Below, one piece after another: positions 1 to 11,701 of a stretch of DNA of 64,000 nt; the stretch's first letter is position 1; every line of letters starts with the position of its first letter. Below the pieces are notes generated by a model. The model saw only the letters and a list, made by a program, of their open reading frames with translations, was not told the DNA's origin and made no database searches. This DNA comes from Cristatella mucedo (lineage: Eukaryota; Bryozoa; Phylactolaemata; Cristatellidae). The position numbers and the translations under genes are program-made. The stretch is taken from contig WPIO01000003.1 in NCBI GenBank assembly GCA_009760855.2, positions 12,887,501 through 12,951,500 on the forward strand, given 5' to 3'.

Positions 1-26
1 CAAATGAGGCTGCTAAATCAGCTAAT
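1..26 (+). mobile_element. SINE family 1, 3' end only
   Basis: The window opens with the last bases of a SINE family 1 copy: CAAATGAGGCTGCTAAATCAGCT matches the tail of the fuller copies at 36785-36901 and 60580-60740. The tRNA-like head lies outside the window. Confidence 0.6.
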
Positions 27-771
27 ACTTAGACACGTAAATACAGAGATGCGCATGTATGCTTTTATATATGCGTATATGTGTATATGTGCACGAAGAG
101 AACGTAAGCATAGCTGTCCGTACATATGCACAGACAGGCGGACTCAAAGACTTACATTCGTAAAAGACCCCATACGTAGCATTTACATAAGCTGCGAATG
201 CGCGCGCATATTCGCGTTTATTGAAGCAAGTATTTTATATACAGATAGAAGTGTGCGCATAAATAGCTGTGTGCATATGCGCGTATGTGCGTGATAAGAG
301 TACAGGTTCGCGTCTGAGTTCTTTCATGTGCATGCAAGCTTTCTCGGTGCATTTTGGATTATAAATGAAGGTATACATACGTGCGTGTGCGTGTGTGTGT
401 GCGTGCGTGTGCGTGTGTGCGTGTGTGTTTATATCTACGTATGTACGAGTTTATGTGTGCGAGCATTAATATACAGTACACCTATACTAAAATCCTCACG
501 TATGTACCCTTGGTACACTATACCAAGACGCGCATAACAGGCAAATACAGAGGACAGCCCTCGTGAATGCCGTCATAGTGAACAAACGGAGAAAACGAAA
601 TGATAATTTGGACCCCAGCGAATGCCTTATTTGTCCATACAAACCATTCTGGCACCACGCTATAGCTGGACCTGACTAAGCTCTCGGGCACCTCAGCGGA
701 CCTGACCATAGCGACGAACCGCCGACAGCAACGGAAAAGCCATGCATTCTGAACGTACGGACGGGCCAGTT
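27..771. other. Non-genic DNA with short TG/CG microsatellite
   Basis: No gene is recognised. Bases 380-430 are alternating TG and CG dinucleotides with a few interruptions, and short open frames around them are products of this repeat. The rest is AT-rich unique sequence with several short TATATG/GTATAT runs. Confidence 0.5.
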
Positions 772-904
772 ATGATAATAGTAATAGTAATAATATCCAT
801 GCATTTGTATGAATGTCCTCAGAGAACTTTAATCTCTTTCCAAACGCTTTACGTATGCTGCAAAGGAGGTATGACTATATGATAGTGGTAACATATGTAG
901 TGTC

Positions 905-1215
905 ACCATGCTGTGGCGGTGCCGGGGGGGGGGGAGGGGTGGGTAAGGGATGGATTTTGACACACTGGAATGGGCCACTCCGTAGTGCTGCGCCCTCCCC
1001 ATCGTCATCAATGACGAAACTCTGTCTTAATTCAACTCTGTGTGGATAACTTATTTTGATGAACAATCACAGAGTTCGTGCCAAATAAACACCGTGATTT
1101 CGCACTTCGATTGTTCATTAATTCCGTGTCTGGCCCCGACTACATGAAAATCTTATGGGCCTTACCCCTACATAAAAATGTTGCAGGTCTTGCCCGCTAG
1201 ATTGAAAGCCTGGCT
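905..1215. repeat. Dispersed repeat Z, copy 1
   Basis: It shares with 33775-34045 and 40298-40460 the order: run of G or C, CCCC-rich stretch, GACGAAAtTCTGCCTcAATT-like block, an inverted repeat around a GATGAGCAATC-like core, then TTCGTG and GAATAAACACC. The inverted repeat here is AACTCTGTG/CACAGAGTT. The ends were not resolved, so the class is unknown; it could be a MITE. It interrupts the LINE 3' UTR around it. Confidence 0.5.
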
Positions 1216-1225
1216 CCGTCAATGC

Positions 1226-1470
1226 GCACAGTGCATGACGGGGTTAGTAGTAGTGGCATGCACAGTGCATGATGGGGTTAGTAGTAGTGGCATGCACAGT
1301 GCATGATGGGGTTAGTAGTAGTGGCATGCACAGTGCATGATGGGGTTAGTAGTAGTGGCATGCACAGTGCATGATGGGGTTAGTAGTAGTGGCATGCACA
1401 GTGCATGATGGGGTTAGTAGTAGTGGCATGCACAGTGCATGATGGGGTTAGTAGTAGTAGCATGCACAGT
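1226..1470. repeat. 34-bp minisatellite, seven copies plus part of an eighth
   Basis: Copies begin at 1226, 1260, 1294, 1328, 1362, 1396 and 1430, with a partial one at 1464. Each reads GCACAGTGCATGATGGGG followed by TTAGTAGTAGTGGCAT, and copies differ at only one or two positions. The unit resembles the LINE 3' UTR, where GCATGCACAGTG and TTAGTGGCAGCATG occur once each in other copies. Confidence 0.9.
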
Positions 1471-1679
1471 GCCGGTGCTGACAGAGCACGCAGAGGAAGA
1501 ATTGCGAGGACGCAGCAAATGCTGTGAGGAAAACGTGAGTGTTTGTCTTCTTTTTAAACGTCTCACGGCAGGGGATGTCAAGACATCAGTCCGGACTGAG
1601 TTCCAAGCTTCGGGAGCCTACGAACGAAAGGCACTCTCTCCCAAGGATCAGAGTTTATTTTGAGGCACAGCTAAAGGAT

Positions 1680-2115
1680 TTAATAATAATAATAATAATA
1701 ATGATAATACATTTGTATATCGCCCTCAGAGAACTGAATCTCTTGCTAGGCATAGATGCTGCATAGAAAGCAAAGGATTTGAGTCAGACGAACGAGAGGT
1801 GACATACTCAGCGTTGTTTGGGGGTAGATCTCATAGTTAGGCTGACGCACGAGAATGAGTGAACCTAAAAGTGAGTGACCTAATCTTGAAGTCAATGTGC
1901 GGATTGACTGGTAGCCAGTGCAAGTCGGCAAGAAGTGGTGCAATGTTGGAACTGCGACGCTCACGACAGACCAACTTGGCAGCAGAGCTGTGCACTAATT
2001 GTAAGTGCACGCTGATTGCACACAGGCCGGTAGACCTGCAAGCAGTGAGTTACAGAAGCCGAGACGGAATGTCACAGATGCATTTGCCCACTTGGATCTG
2101 GTAAGCCTGTCTGTG
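1680..2115 (-). mobile_element. L2-like LINE C-terminal fragment
   Basis: A (TAA)n tail at 1680-1703 is followed on the minus strand by the terminal motif (CGCCCTCAGAGAACTGAATC on the plus strand) and a directly joined C-terminal region. The plus strand GGTAGCCAGTGCAAGTCGGC at 1910-1930 is the complement of the codons for the ADLHWLP motif. The UTR between tail and coding part is missing, so the copy is internally deleted. Frames are broken. Confidence 0.7.
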
Positions 2116-2214
2116 CAGGCTCGTTAAAATCAAATGCAGCAAACTGGGACAGCATTTTGTTTTTGTTTGCTGACCTTCCTACTACTTGTGTGGAACGAAG
2201 ACGCGTACAATCGG

Positions 2215-2550
2215 CGCAGAACTCTTGCAGCTAGGCTCACCTGTCGTGAACGTAGAAAGTGCCGCATTAAGCCGTCTCTCGCGGACCTGCACTGGCTACC
2301 TGCAAAGCAGCGTGTCGCCTTCGATATTGCGTCTCTCACTCACTCACACACGTCCATTCATTCTCTGCCTCCGGCGGCCTACCGTAAGACATACTTACTC
2401 GGCATGCTTTTCTTCTTACCACCCACCCACTCTTCGGACTCAATTCGAATAGTTGGGCCTCAAGCCAGCCTCGAATCCTTTGGCGACAGTACCTTCAGCT
2501 CGTATACTTTCAAGCATGGAACTCGCAGCCGGCGAACGTCTCGACACTGA
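2215..2550 (+). mobile_element. L2-like LINE C-terminal fragment
   Basis: Translation gives AARLTCRERRK, then LADLHWLPAKQRV and SLP-AAY, matching the C-terminal part of the LINE proteins at 7216 and 43817. It ends at a degenerate FGDSTFSSYT segment. It has the opposite orientation to the neighbouring fragment at 1680-2115, so this is a separate insertion or an inversion. Confidence 0.7.
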
Positions 2551-2559
2551 CTTGACACT

Positions 2560-2990
2560 AAAAACAACCAAAACATGTCATCTCCTCTGAGCATTCGCTT
2601 CGTCGGTGTGAATTATCTCTTCTAGTGTGCTTTGCGAACTGGAATTTCGCTTTTTTTATCACTAACCAATTTCCCTTCCAGCGCATGTTGCTCGCATTGG
2701 ATCTTTGATGGCAGTGAACTCTTTCAAACGGAATGCCGATTTAGCCAACCAATTATCATTGGTCATCAAACTTTTACGTCACGTTTGCTTAAACAAAGTT
2801 AAGTCATTTCTTATCAATTTTACATGTTCAACACGGATATGACAGTCAAATTGAAAAACTTCTCTACTTTTTTGTAATCTGCAATAAATTAATGTGTACA
2901 TCACGAAATGCACGCCCATATTAATAGGCCTACTGTTAATATCTGTAAAAAATGAAGTCATAGACTCCTTCTTAGATTTCTTAGCCTGTC
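2560..2990. other. Non-genic, AT-rich
   Basis: Nothing is recognised up to about 2780. From 2780 a minus-strand frame (MTSFFTDINSRPINMGVHF) is in line with the decayed transposon-like gene that follows and may be its extreme C-terminus, but I cannot match it. Confidence 0.3.
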
Positions 2991-4560
2991 TGTCTCGTGT
3001 TCAGATTTTCAGGAGCACCTCTGGGGAGTGTCCAGAAGTAGTCGGCCAGCATTGTAGTGGACCATTTTCCCTCGTATCTTTGTTCCATTTTTTAGAAAGA
3101 TCTTTATGAAAACGTTCATCGTGTTCGTCACTAATCATACCATACGTTGTCAGAAAGAAATCCAAATGGGAATGAATAAAGTGGATCTTTAGAGACATCT
3201 TACATCAAGGTTTCTGATACTGCCTCCGCATGTCTCCTACTATTTCCTTATAGTTTTCTGCCCCTAACATTCCCGAGAAAGTTGGTTGACACTAGGCGAA
3301 AAGCATTCAAGGCTTGTTTCGCATCCTCTAGCAGCAAGTTTTTGAACCGGTCATTTTTGAAGAGCTCCCTCGAATCTGAGGACCCACAAAAAATTCCTCT
3401 TTAATCTTCACTTCGCTGAGTCGAGGAAATGTTTCATGCAGGTCTCGGAAAGCGGGCAAAATTCGGTCCACGGCTTTCACGAAGTTCTTTATCAGACCTA
3501 GTTTGATGTGAAGGGCTGCTAGCAGGATTTTGCGAGCCTCGACCAGGTGCGAGATACTCTTCTCTCTGACACTACATTTTGCCTGCATTCCTTCCTCAAG
3601 TAGTGCAATTCTCTTGCTCGGCTATCCCACTCACATAAGAAAAACGTGTATTTTGTATATCCCTACTACCTTCAAATCACCACAGAGCTGTACTTGTTAT
3701 ACTCAACTGAATTCAGTAGCTGCTTTAAGTTATCGAATGTCTCTTTCTTGTGGACACCATGCGCTACTGGAATATATTTTTAAGACGGTTTAAACTGTGC
3801 AAAAGCACAGCCTCAAGACTCGGTTTCGAAGAGTCTACAAATAGTCTCTATTCTTGTGGGTCATGAGTGATTTGTAAGGCGTTCATGAGGCCCTCAATAT
3901 CGAACAGAATACCAGATTACTTTTCTTTCTGAAGAAAGGCTGCAAGTACTGGTGGTGTTTTCGATATAAAGTATGTGTGGCATCTTCTTCTAGAAGATTC
4001 CATTGTTGTATTGTTGATCATAGCAACTCTGCCTTGTACTTGGATAAGTCCAAATCACAAATGATGTCATTTAGTCATTCCTGTGTTATTCTGTGTGGGG
4101 TTGATCATGCACCACGGTGGAAAACGGGATCACTGCATGCTGACGCACCAGGAGAAGAACAGATCGGCTCACCCTTGTCCTCATCAGATGAATCAAGAGA
4201 ATATTCTGCTGGAGGTTCTGGAACAGAAAATCCCTCACCATGTGGAACTGGTCTCAATGCAGACGGCATGTTTGGGTAGGCTATTCTCGACTTCTTTTGC
4301 TTCGTTATTCCGCCGGAAAGAGAAGGAACTAAGCAGAAGTAACAGTCGTTTATGTGGTTGCTTGGCCATCTCCACACCATGAGGACTGCGAACGGCATTG
4401 ATGGTCTTTTGCCATGCAACCATTGTGAAAGCTGCGTTTTACATGTAGCCCATTATTTATTCGGGGCCTCTGTGTGGTCTTGGACACAATCCTTGCATCC
4501 GAAGTAAAACTTATGTGCCTTCTTTACTTGAGAAGTGATACTTTTCTTCTGGTTGGCAAA
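2990..4560 (-). pseudogene. Decayed copy of a widespread uncharacterised, probably transposon-encoded protein
   Basis: Reading the minus strand from high to low coordinates, protein pieces appear in a consistent order but in shifting frames: FGCKDCVQDH near 4500; MPFAVLMVWRWPSNHINDC followed by CYFCLV and SALRPVPHGEGF (4400-4230); LNDIICDLDLSK near 4050; TFFLCEWDSRARE near 3620; LHIKLGLIKNFVKAVD (3510) and FPRLSEVKIKEEFFVGPQI (3430-3380); and MSLKIHFIHSHLDFF with SDEHDERFH (3198-3120). From memory, this set of motifs belongs to a multicopy protein of unknown function found in arthropods, cnidarians and other animals. Cys pairs in CKDC and CYFC suggest zinc binding. Many stops and at least three frame changes show the copy is dead. 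No flanking inverted repeats were identified. Confidence 0.7.
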
Positions 4561-5044
4561 TGTCACTTCTCCAAAAATATAGCTAAAATTCCCCGTGGTA
4601 TTAACGACATTTCGAAGCATTAAGGCTCTGTATTTTACCTCAACGAATTATTTAATAGCATTTCCATGTAAAAGTGGCTTAAACTGTCTCTCACAAGGCC
4701 TGAAATATTTTTGATTCTCAACCTTTCCGACTAGGCTTTATGAAATCCGTTTGCTGCTGCAGCCGCTTGGCAGTAATATTGCATTGCTTCAGAAAAGGAT
4801 GCAATCAACTCTGAATTATTTGTGCATGACGGTATTATTCAATGTGATGCAATATTACATCAGTCTGTGCTTATTTAGGATTTTCTGGAATCCTATTTGA
4901 TAAATTTACACGGTGAAACAGAAAATGAACTATCTTCCAAACGAGAGCCAATAAAAAATGTGAATGGTTACATTCGTTTTCAGCACACCTAAATACTAGA
5001 GATTAGGGCCTTTTTAAGTCAGTAACGATTTCAATATTGACCGC
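4561..5044. other. Non-genic, AT-rich
   Basis: No open frame or repeat was recognised between the pseudogene and the next LINE fragment. It may contain the 5' flank of the transposon whose gene is at 2990-4560. Confidence 0.4.
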
Positions 5045-5590
5045 TGAAAAATGAGCAAACCACATGTCATACATAAATTGGAAAACCTAACCCTCAACCG
5101 TATCTCCTATAGCATCTATACTAAATCTGGTTGTCATGTTTCAAAATGACCTTTCACTGGACGGCCGCACTAGCTTCACAGCCTAGACTGCCGACTTTCG
5201 GATAGGTAGCATTGCGAGAATTTGGCCTTGCTTAGACAGCAGGAATACCGCATCGAAGCTGATCCATGCATTAGTGACATCCCGTCTCGACTTGTAAGAC
5301 TGCAAGGTTTCGTCACTCGCTTGTAGATACCTTCATTCTCTTGTTCCAGCCTACCTATCAGAAATACTCCCCCCAGTCAGGCTAGGCATCGCGCCGCCCA
5401 CTCTTCTTACTCGAGTGATTCGGCTGTGATTTCAACAACTTCGAATGCCCGTGGAGCCCCGTGCCTTCCGTTTTTGTGCTTTGGAAGCCTGGAGCTTGCT
5501 TCCAACTACCGTCACGATATCCCCTGACTTGGCGACATTTAAAAAGAAACTGAAACCCGTGCGATCCACTCAGTATTTTCTGGCTCGGTG
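5045..5590 (+). mobile_element. L2-like LINE C-terminal fragment, strongly decayed
   Basis: It aligns with the LINE at 7216-7935: a MSKPHVIHKLENLTLN-like start at 5050, FQNDLSLDGR near 5140, ASRLDL near 5285, and AWSLLPTTVTISPDLATFKK at 5490-5545. The segment coding for the AARLVCRER to ADLHWLPVK region is deleted at about 5305, where the sequence jumps to LHSLVPAYL. Several stops are present. Confidence 0.65.
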
Positions 5591-7079
5591 TGAATAATCC
5601 TGTGAATAATCATGAGCAGCGGCCGGACGTAGCTTGGCAGTTGGCCGATACGTTGTCTCGCGGAAGCATGCTTCACGAGGGAGCAATCGTAGTCGATGAG
5701 TCCGCTGTTCCTTTGTTATTTTGACTCTGTTGTAGAAAATGATTCACGTAAAGCAAAGATAAATGGACTATAGTATACATGACTATATACATGATATACA
5801 TACTTATGTTCACTATTAATGAGGTTAGACACCCAGGAGGAGAAATTGGGAGGACTGCAAACTCGGGTAGAAAGCTTATGTGAACACTTCATCATAGCCT
5901 TTTTTCTGTAAGTAATCCAGAGCAAATTCTAAAGTGTCCGTTGAGTAGATGGATCTGAAACCTCCTTCAACTTGCCAGCATAATACCTTCCTCGTGTAAA
6001 CCTTTCAGAAATCCGTTTTGTCTACCATCCAAAAGGTGGATTTTCTATTTCAATCGCAGTATGCGAAACGATCCTCAGAAGGTGGTAAAATAAAAACTAG
6101 CCACAATTGGCTCAGGCAAGTCTTTTCTGGCCCGCAGAGTTTACCCATGGTTTTTCCTTTATTATAAGTAGAAAGCTGGGTGTCCCTTTGATCTTCGGTC
6201 TTCATACAGGTGTCACTCAATAACGGCTGCTCTTACTGGTAATTCAGGTGGGCTCGCTGTAAGAGCTTTTGGTCTGGAATGTGGCAGTCTCATCGCGGAG
6301 TCACTGCAATATGCACAAACTTCTACAGCGAATAAACGCCGTTCATGGGCCGTTCATCAGCGCCTATCTTCTACTAAGACCAGTAAAAATTAAGGCAAGT
6401 AAATTCATCAGCCTTATTTACAGATAAATAAAAGCAGAAGAGTCTTTCTTAACCTCCGGGTCAAACAGGGTGCCTTGAATGACAAAGACCTTGAACTGTA
6501 TACTTTGATTATCTGTGCGTAAGTGGCGGCTGGTCACATTCAGGCTCTGTCTGATTGCTTGCCATGTTTCCTTGCACTCGCTTTCGGAGAGGGAGTCACT
6601 CTTTTCGACGTGGTGCCTTCGCAGTCCGTATTAACAAGTGAAGTATTGCGATTTTGAGCCAGAGGGTGCCCCAGCGGGAGCGTGCACTTCGGAACGTCGT
6701 TATTTGCGTGGGAACGTTCGATTAGATTTAGAAGAAATATTTCTAGTCGATGAAGCCAAGACGAAATCAACACACAAAAAGGCAATTTCCTTCCTCACAA
6801 AGCATGCGTCGTACACGCTCCGAGTTCGTGCACGCACGCGCCCCAGCCCCACTGAAGCATCGTGGGTACGGTAGCCAAGTCACCGGAGCTTATCCTCTAG
6901 TTGAAACGAGTAATCTGCGGTACTTATCTTGTAAGCTCTCACGTCCGGTTCCCTCGTGGCCCACCAGGCGATCATGAGAAGAGCTCAGTCGGCCGGCCGG
7001 AGGTCGCTAGACTGGAGCTGCTACCCAGTGTCCTACACCAGAGCCGCTAGCAAGTAGCCTGCAGCAGGACAGGCAGCCA
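5591..7079. other. No recognised gene
   Basis: Open frames of up to about 80 codons lie here on both strands without recognisable motifs. GC content rises from about 6540. No SINE, tail motif or long microsatellite was seen. Confidence 0.4.
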
Positions 7080-8168
7080 GTTGACTTTACTAAAGCTGTC
7101 AACTGATCCCTCCCAGCCTTCGAGCACCTCAAATTCTCTCAACTCACTTGCTGCATGTATTGCTGACATCCGCACATGGATGGCAGCAAATTTTCTATAA
7201 CTAAACGATGATAAAATGAACTTACTAGTTATGGGCAAACCCAGTGTGATTCAGAAATTGGAAAGGCTGACTCTCAAAATTGGCTCTGCCAGCATATCTC
7301 CAGTTGAATCAGCTCGAAATCTAGGTGTCATGTTCCAAAGTGACCTCTTGTTAGACGACCACATCAGCTCCACAGTCAAATCTGCCTACTTTCAGCTACA
7401 CAACATTGCTAAAATGTGGGCTTGTTTAGATAAGGATACCACGTCTAAGTTGGTCCACGCATTCGTGACATCCCATCTCGACTTCTGCAACTCACTGCGT
7501 ACTGGCCTACCAGCATGTGCGATCAGGCGATTGCAGCTGGTGCAAAACTCCGCAGCTAGGCTTGTCTGTCGTGAGCGTCGCAGTTGCCATATCACACCAC
7601 TTCTCGCCGACCTGCACTGGCTACCAGTCAAGCAACGGATTGACTTCAAGGTTTTGTCGCTCACTTTTAGGTCACTTCATTCTTTGGCTCCAGCCTATCT
7701 CTCAGATCTACTCCCCCAACAGGCCAAGCATCGTACCACCTGCTTCTCGGAATCCAACAGTCTACCAATACCTCGTACAAACCTCAAATTGTTTGGAGAC
7801 CGTGCATTTAGTTCGTATGCTCCCAAAGCCTGGAACTCCCTCCCCACCTGCGTCAGAACATACCCTGACTTGACCACATTTAAACAGAACTTAAAAACAC
7901 ACCTATTTAGGACAGCATTTAGTGGGTCCCTATGATTCGTCCTTGATGTGCTTATGCGTGCTGACACTGTGCATGCTGCCACTAATCACATTTGCATGCT
8001 GACCCAGTGCATGTCACCCCTAACCATTTTATTCATGTTGTTTGTTTATCATGCATGATATTACTCACCATTCAATTGCATTTCCCTTTGCAGCAAATGT
8101 ACAGCGCTTAGAAAGAGATTGAGTTCTCTGAGGGCGCTTTATCAAGTGCATTATTATTATTATTATTA
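7080..8168 (+). mobile_element. L2-like LINE, 5'-truncated, with open C-terminus and intact 3' tail
   Basis: This non-LTR retrotransposon fragment starts just downstream of where the reverse transcriptase catalytic box would be (DPSQPSSTSNSLNSLAAC). An in-frame TAA replaces a codon at 7198-7200, after which 7216-7935 stays open for 239 codons. Recognisable stretches are LLVMGKPSVIQKLERLTL, SARNLGVMFQSDL, HISSTVKSAYFQLHNI, SAARLVCRERRSC, LLADLHWLPVKQRIDFKV, APKAWNSLPTCVR and LKTHLFRTAFSG; these mark the thumb and C-terminal region of L2/CR1-type proteins. The 3' UTR has imperfect repeats of GCATGCTG. The element ends with GCGCTTAGAAAGAGATTGAG, TTCTCTGAGGGCGCTTTATC and (ATT)n at 8149-8168. The 5' truncation is typical of target-primed insertion. 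It is a defective copy and makes no complete enzyme. Confidence 0.85.
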
Positions 8169-8882
8169 ACAGAATATACTTGAAATCGCGTCACAAGTAC
8201 GCATGCACCGGCGAGTGCGAAATAGGGGCCTAAATATTAACAATTTACTCAGGCAATTAAATAATATGGATTAGAATGAATTTAAAAAATTAAATAAATT
8301 AAAAACTCCTACCGTAGACATTGCCCTGAACGAGACGTGTACGAGCCAAGTACGGCGACGGGGGGGCGACTTATCAATGCGAAATTAATCCAGAGGCTGA
8401 ACTTTCGCACGACACGAAGACGAAATAAATATCCAGCACTGCATTCATATAAGCGTCAACGTCGATACAGTGAGGCCAGATTTCAGACAAGCCTCTTGTC
8501 ACCGGAAATTCCTGAGAGGCTAGCAGCGCAGGCAGCGCCAAAGCCAGCGAGCTTGCGAACGCCATCCTCGCCGGATACGGACTCTTGCCATTACCGAGCG
8601 CCTATTCAGACTATTTGTTTCGTTAAAAAAACTAGCATTAATTAATTTATAAATTTATTCGTTCCGGTAGAAGTCTCATGGTCGCTTCAAATCTGTGGAG
8701 CGGGGCTTCCGCGGCGACTACCAGGCCTGCTGGCAAGTTGAATAGGCGTGCGAGGCGAAGGAATCCCGGAAGTACGTCCTGATCTGACGCCTACGGCGTC
8801 GCCTCCGCTAAGCTCTTTGACTGTCTTGTCGTAGTGCGCTTTTGAGGGCTCAATGAACAGCCGTCTCCTCAGCTACAGCTGC
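8169..8882. other. No recognised gene
   Basis: AT-rich to about 8330 and GC-richer after that. The 102-codon frame at 8337-8645 has no motif I know and is overlapped by an equally long opposite frame, so it is not called as a gene. Confidence 0.4.
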
Positions 8883-9032
<150 letters not shown>

Positions 9033-9200
9033 AGCTTCAAGGATTCGAAGAGCCTCACAGCGCTCCGCGTATTTACTTCTCATTCCTGAGAGATTGTCTT
9101 CGCGTTTCTGCCGATCGCTTGTTTCCTGTGAAGACAAGTTTTCTCTCTCGCAGCATGTCGCTAGAGAATCTCGCTGACGCAACTCAACTTTGGTCCTTTC

Positions 9201-9325
9201 CAGTTTGGCCCAGGGGTCAAGGTGCCCGGCTATGTCGATCGAGGTCGAGGGCTCGAGCCCTGCGGCATAATTGAAGTGCCTGGATAGAGATTCAGCTCTC
9301 TTATGGCGCTGTACGAATAAATCAT
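9201..9325 (+). mobile_element. SINE family 2 copy
   Basis: The head has an A-box-like TTTGGCCCAGGGGTCAAGG and a B-box-like GGCTCGAGCCC. The tail GAAGTGCCTGGATAGAGATT followed by CTCTTATGGCGCTGTACGAA matches the family 2 tail, which is also the LINE tail. Confidence 0.75.
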
Positions 9326-11701
9326 GCATTTTCTTAATCTTAGGGTGTTATATAAATGAACTATATTAATATATTATATGCTGTTCTTTTCTTAGAATTG
9401 CGATCCGATGACACGTTGGTCTCACCGTTTTTGCCGGTTGAGGGCTCCGTGTCGCGTCATCGGAAGCAGCGTCCGTTGACAAGGCATTTGGCAAAAACGT
9501 TTTAGAGGATTGCATCCAGGTGCAAGGCTTTGAACCAACCCGGCAACTCCGCAGTTATTCGTATGCTTCAAGTGCGAGCAAACAGAAACTTCTCTTTTTA
9601 GAGCTACGGCGTTTGCAGCGCAAGGTATAGAGGCTACGTCGGAATTTCGCTCCGGCGTTTACGCTTTGAGTTAGATTTGCAGTTAGGGTTGAGCACTTGA
9701 AATCCGAGCAACTCAAACCAAACGGTTGAAATTTCCTTAATGCTGATAATAACAATAACAATAATACCTTCTGTTACAAGTTTTTTTCTAATCATCTGCT
9801 TGTTGAACACAATACACTTGCCGGATTTTTCGAGAAAATAGTGCTTAGCGGCGTCCCACGTGTGTCTGCTCTATCCTGCGAAACCTATTGATAATGATTT
9901 CCTCAGGCAGGCTGCTTGCCAATGGTTTTCATAACCAGTCACGCGGGCCGGCCATCGTCATCACGCGGTACCCTTACAGTCAGTCGCGGAGAAGAAGTCG
10001 GCCTCCCAGTCGCGAGTGGCATTTTCGACGTCTGGGGCACGGCAGAGAATTCTCAGGTAGTCAATTCGCAAATGAACGCGGCTAACCTTAATTACTCGCA
10101 GTTACGATGATTCTTCATCGTGCCTGCCGACACTTCGCTGGATCTAGTCCCCTGGCGATGATCTCCTTGCGATGCGGCGGCGGCCGCCGTCGCTGCTCTG
10201 CTCCCGGAGAAGAAGAGCCTCCTACCCTTCCAGCAGTGAGCTTCGCCCTCGGCTCGTGCTCCAGGATGAGCAGCTGCCGCGCTGCGACAGATCCCCAAGG
10301 AGCCCAGGGATTCCCTAAAAAGCAGCTACTAGCTGCCGCCTAAGCCTTTGCGGTCAGCGAAGCTGTAGTGAAATATGAGGATGAACTCCAATAGATGGCG
10401 GCCGCTCGTCGAAGCAGCAGCGCTCGTAGGTACGTCGGTTTCTAAAGAACTGTAGTAAATTGAAACTAGCTCTGAGACAGCTTACTTATATGATACTTAT
10501 CTTTATGCATATTGTACAGCATTTTGCTGAGGCTCTGGCTTTTTATCATTGCGACGACTTTGCTTCAATTCAAGTTGGCTATAACGGTTGAGTACGCGCA
10601 TCCGAAATTTGTGAAGTTCATCCGAATGGTTGCTTATCGTTTAAACAATTGAACGCAATCAACTTATTACTTAATTTTTGCTCAGATATATATATATATA
10701 TATATTCTCCTTCGAGACTAAATACTTTCTGAACAATTTTTCTTTTATAAATGCCTATTCTCTTAAATTTGTAAGCCCATTTTCTTGTAGTTAACTATTT
10801 ATGTACATATTTTATACTTATGTGCAAACGTCCGGACATGCTTGGTGCCACGCACTGCCTTCGTACAATAACCAACTTAATAGCTCTATCTAGATCCGAC
10901 TGCTGAGGGCGTCGCAACTGAGTGAATGAACTTTGAAGAAAGCCCCTACGTATGCATGTATATTAGCAATGACTATGATATTAAAATGCCATGCATTGCT
11001 CAATGCGTATGGTTACGTAATTATAACGACTGTATGCATGCCGAGAATGTATCCGCAGCATTGTACTCAGCTTATGCTCGCGAAGTGGAAATTAAAAAGT
11101 TCTTCTCCCGCGCAAACTGCAGTCCAACTTGTGTGCCCTGAGAGCTAGTCTGCAGAGCAGCTGACATGAAAGGCACTTCCGGTATGCGAAACTAAACGGC
11201 GTATAGAACGACCGGAATTGTACTTGCAATTATGGCACTGATTAGATTGCTGAAACTATTCTCTCCAGGTTTCTAAGATGTTTACAAAAGTTTTACCATG
11301 TCACGGCTACTACAGGTAATGATTTTATAACCGCAAATTCTTTTTCTAAGAAGTAAGGAGGCGTTTTAATTTCCCTCTCTTGCGGTGGGCACACTTAGTG
11401 TGTGAATTCAGCCTAAATTACTCGTACAACACTGAAGCTTCAATTGTGTGTCCGTGCGTGAGCGCTTGAATGCAAGCGCATGGCTCTGGTTGGCGAGACG
11501 CAATCTCGGCCGGCGGCTCGACGTTCTGCCAGACCAAACACCGTTATTTGATCTTAATCTGAACCGAATAAGCATTCTACAATTTAGTAGTGTTAAGATT
11601 ACTTGCGCAGCATTAAAATTAAAATTAAATTGCACTCTGACCATGTTCAATGTATTTAGTCCGCCCTGAAATCTGTTTAACCTTAAAAAATAAATAAAAA
11701 G
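9326..11701. other. No recognised gene; mixed unique DNA
   Basis: A short (TAACAA)n-like run at 9745-9765 resembles a worn LINE/SINE tail. Bases 9900-10420 are GC-rich with several overlapping open frames and no motif. A (TA)10 run sits at 10684-10705. I see no exon with convincing splice sites. Confidence 0.4.

Larger units (their letters stand above)
772..1680 (-). mobile_element. L2-like LINE 3' end with a nested repeat and an expanded minisatellite
   Basis: Read on the minus strand this is a LINE 3' terminus. From about 1670 to 1540 it encodes a decayed C-terminus (the residues before the terminal KTHLFRTAF-type motif in better copies), then the 3' UTR, then the terminal motif at 805-870 and a degenerate (TAA)n tail at 772-800. 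The UTR is split twice. Bases about 905-1215 are an unrelated repeat (Z), because the LINE sequence that stops at GGTAAC near 893 resumes only after it. Bases 1226-1470 are a tandem expansion of the UTR. The copy is not functional. Assignment rests on base-by-base similarity to the copies at 7080-8168 and 43575-44690. Confidence 0.65.

Noticed and set aside
1226-1470. CRISPR-like array
   Set aside because: The 34-bp units are contiguous with no spacers and the DNA is eukaryotic; it is a minisatellite.
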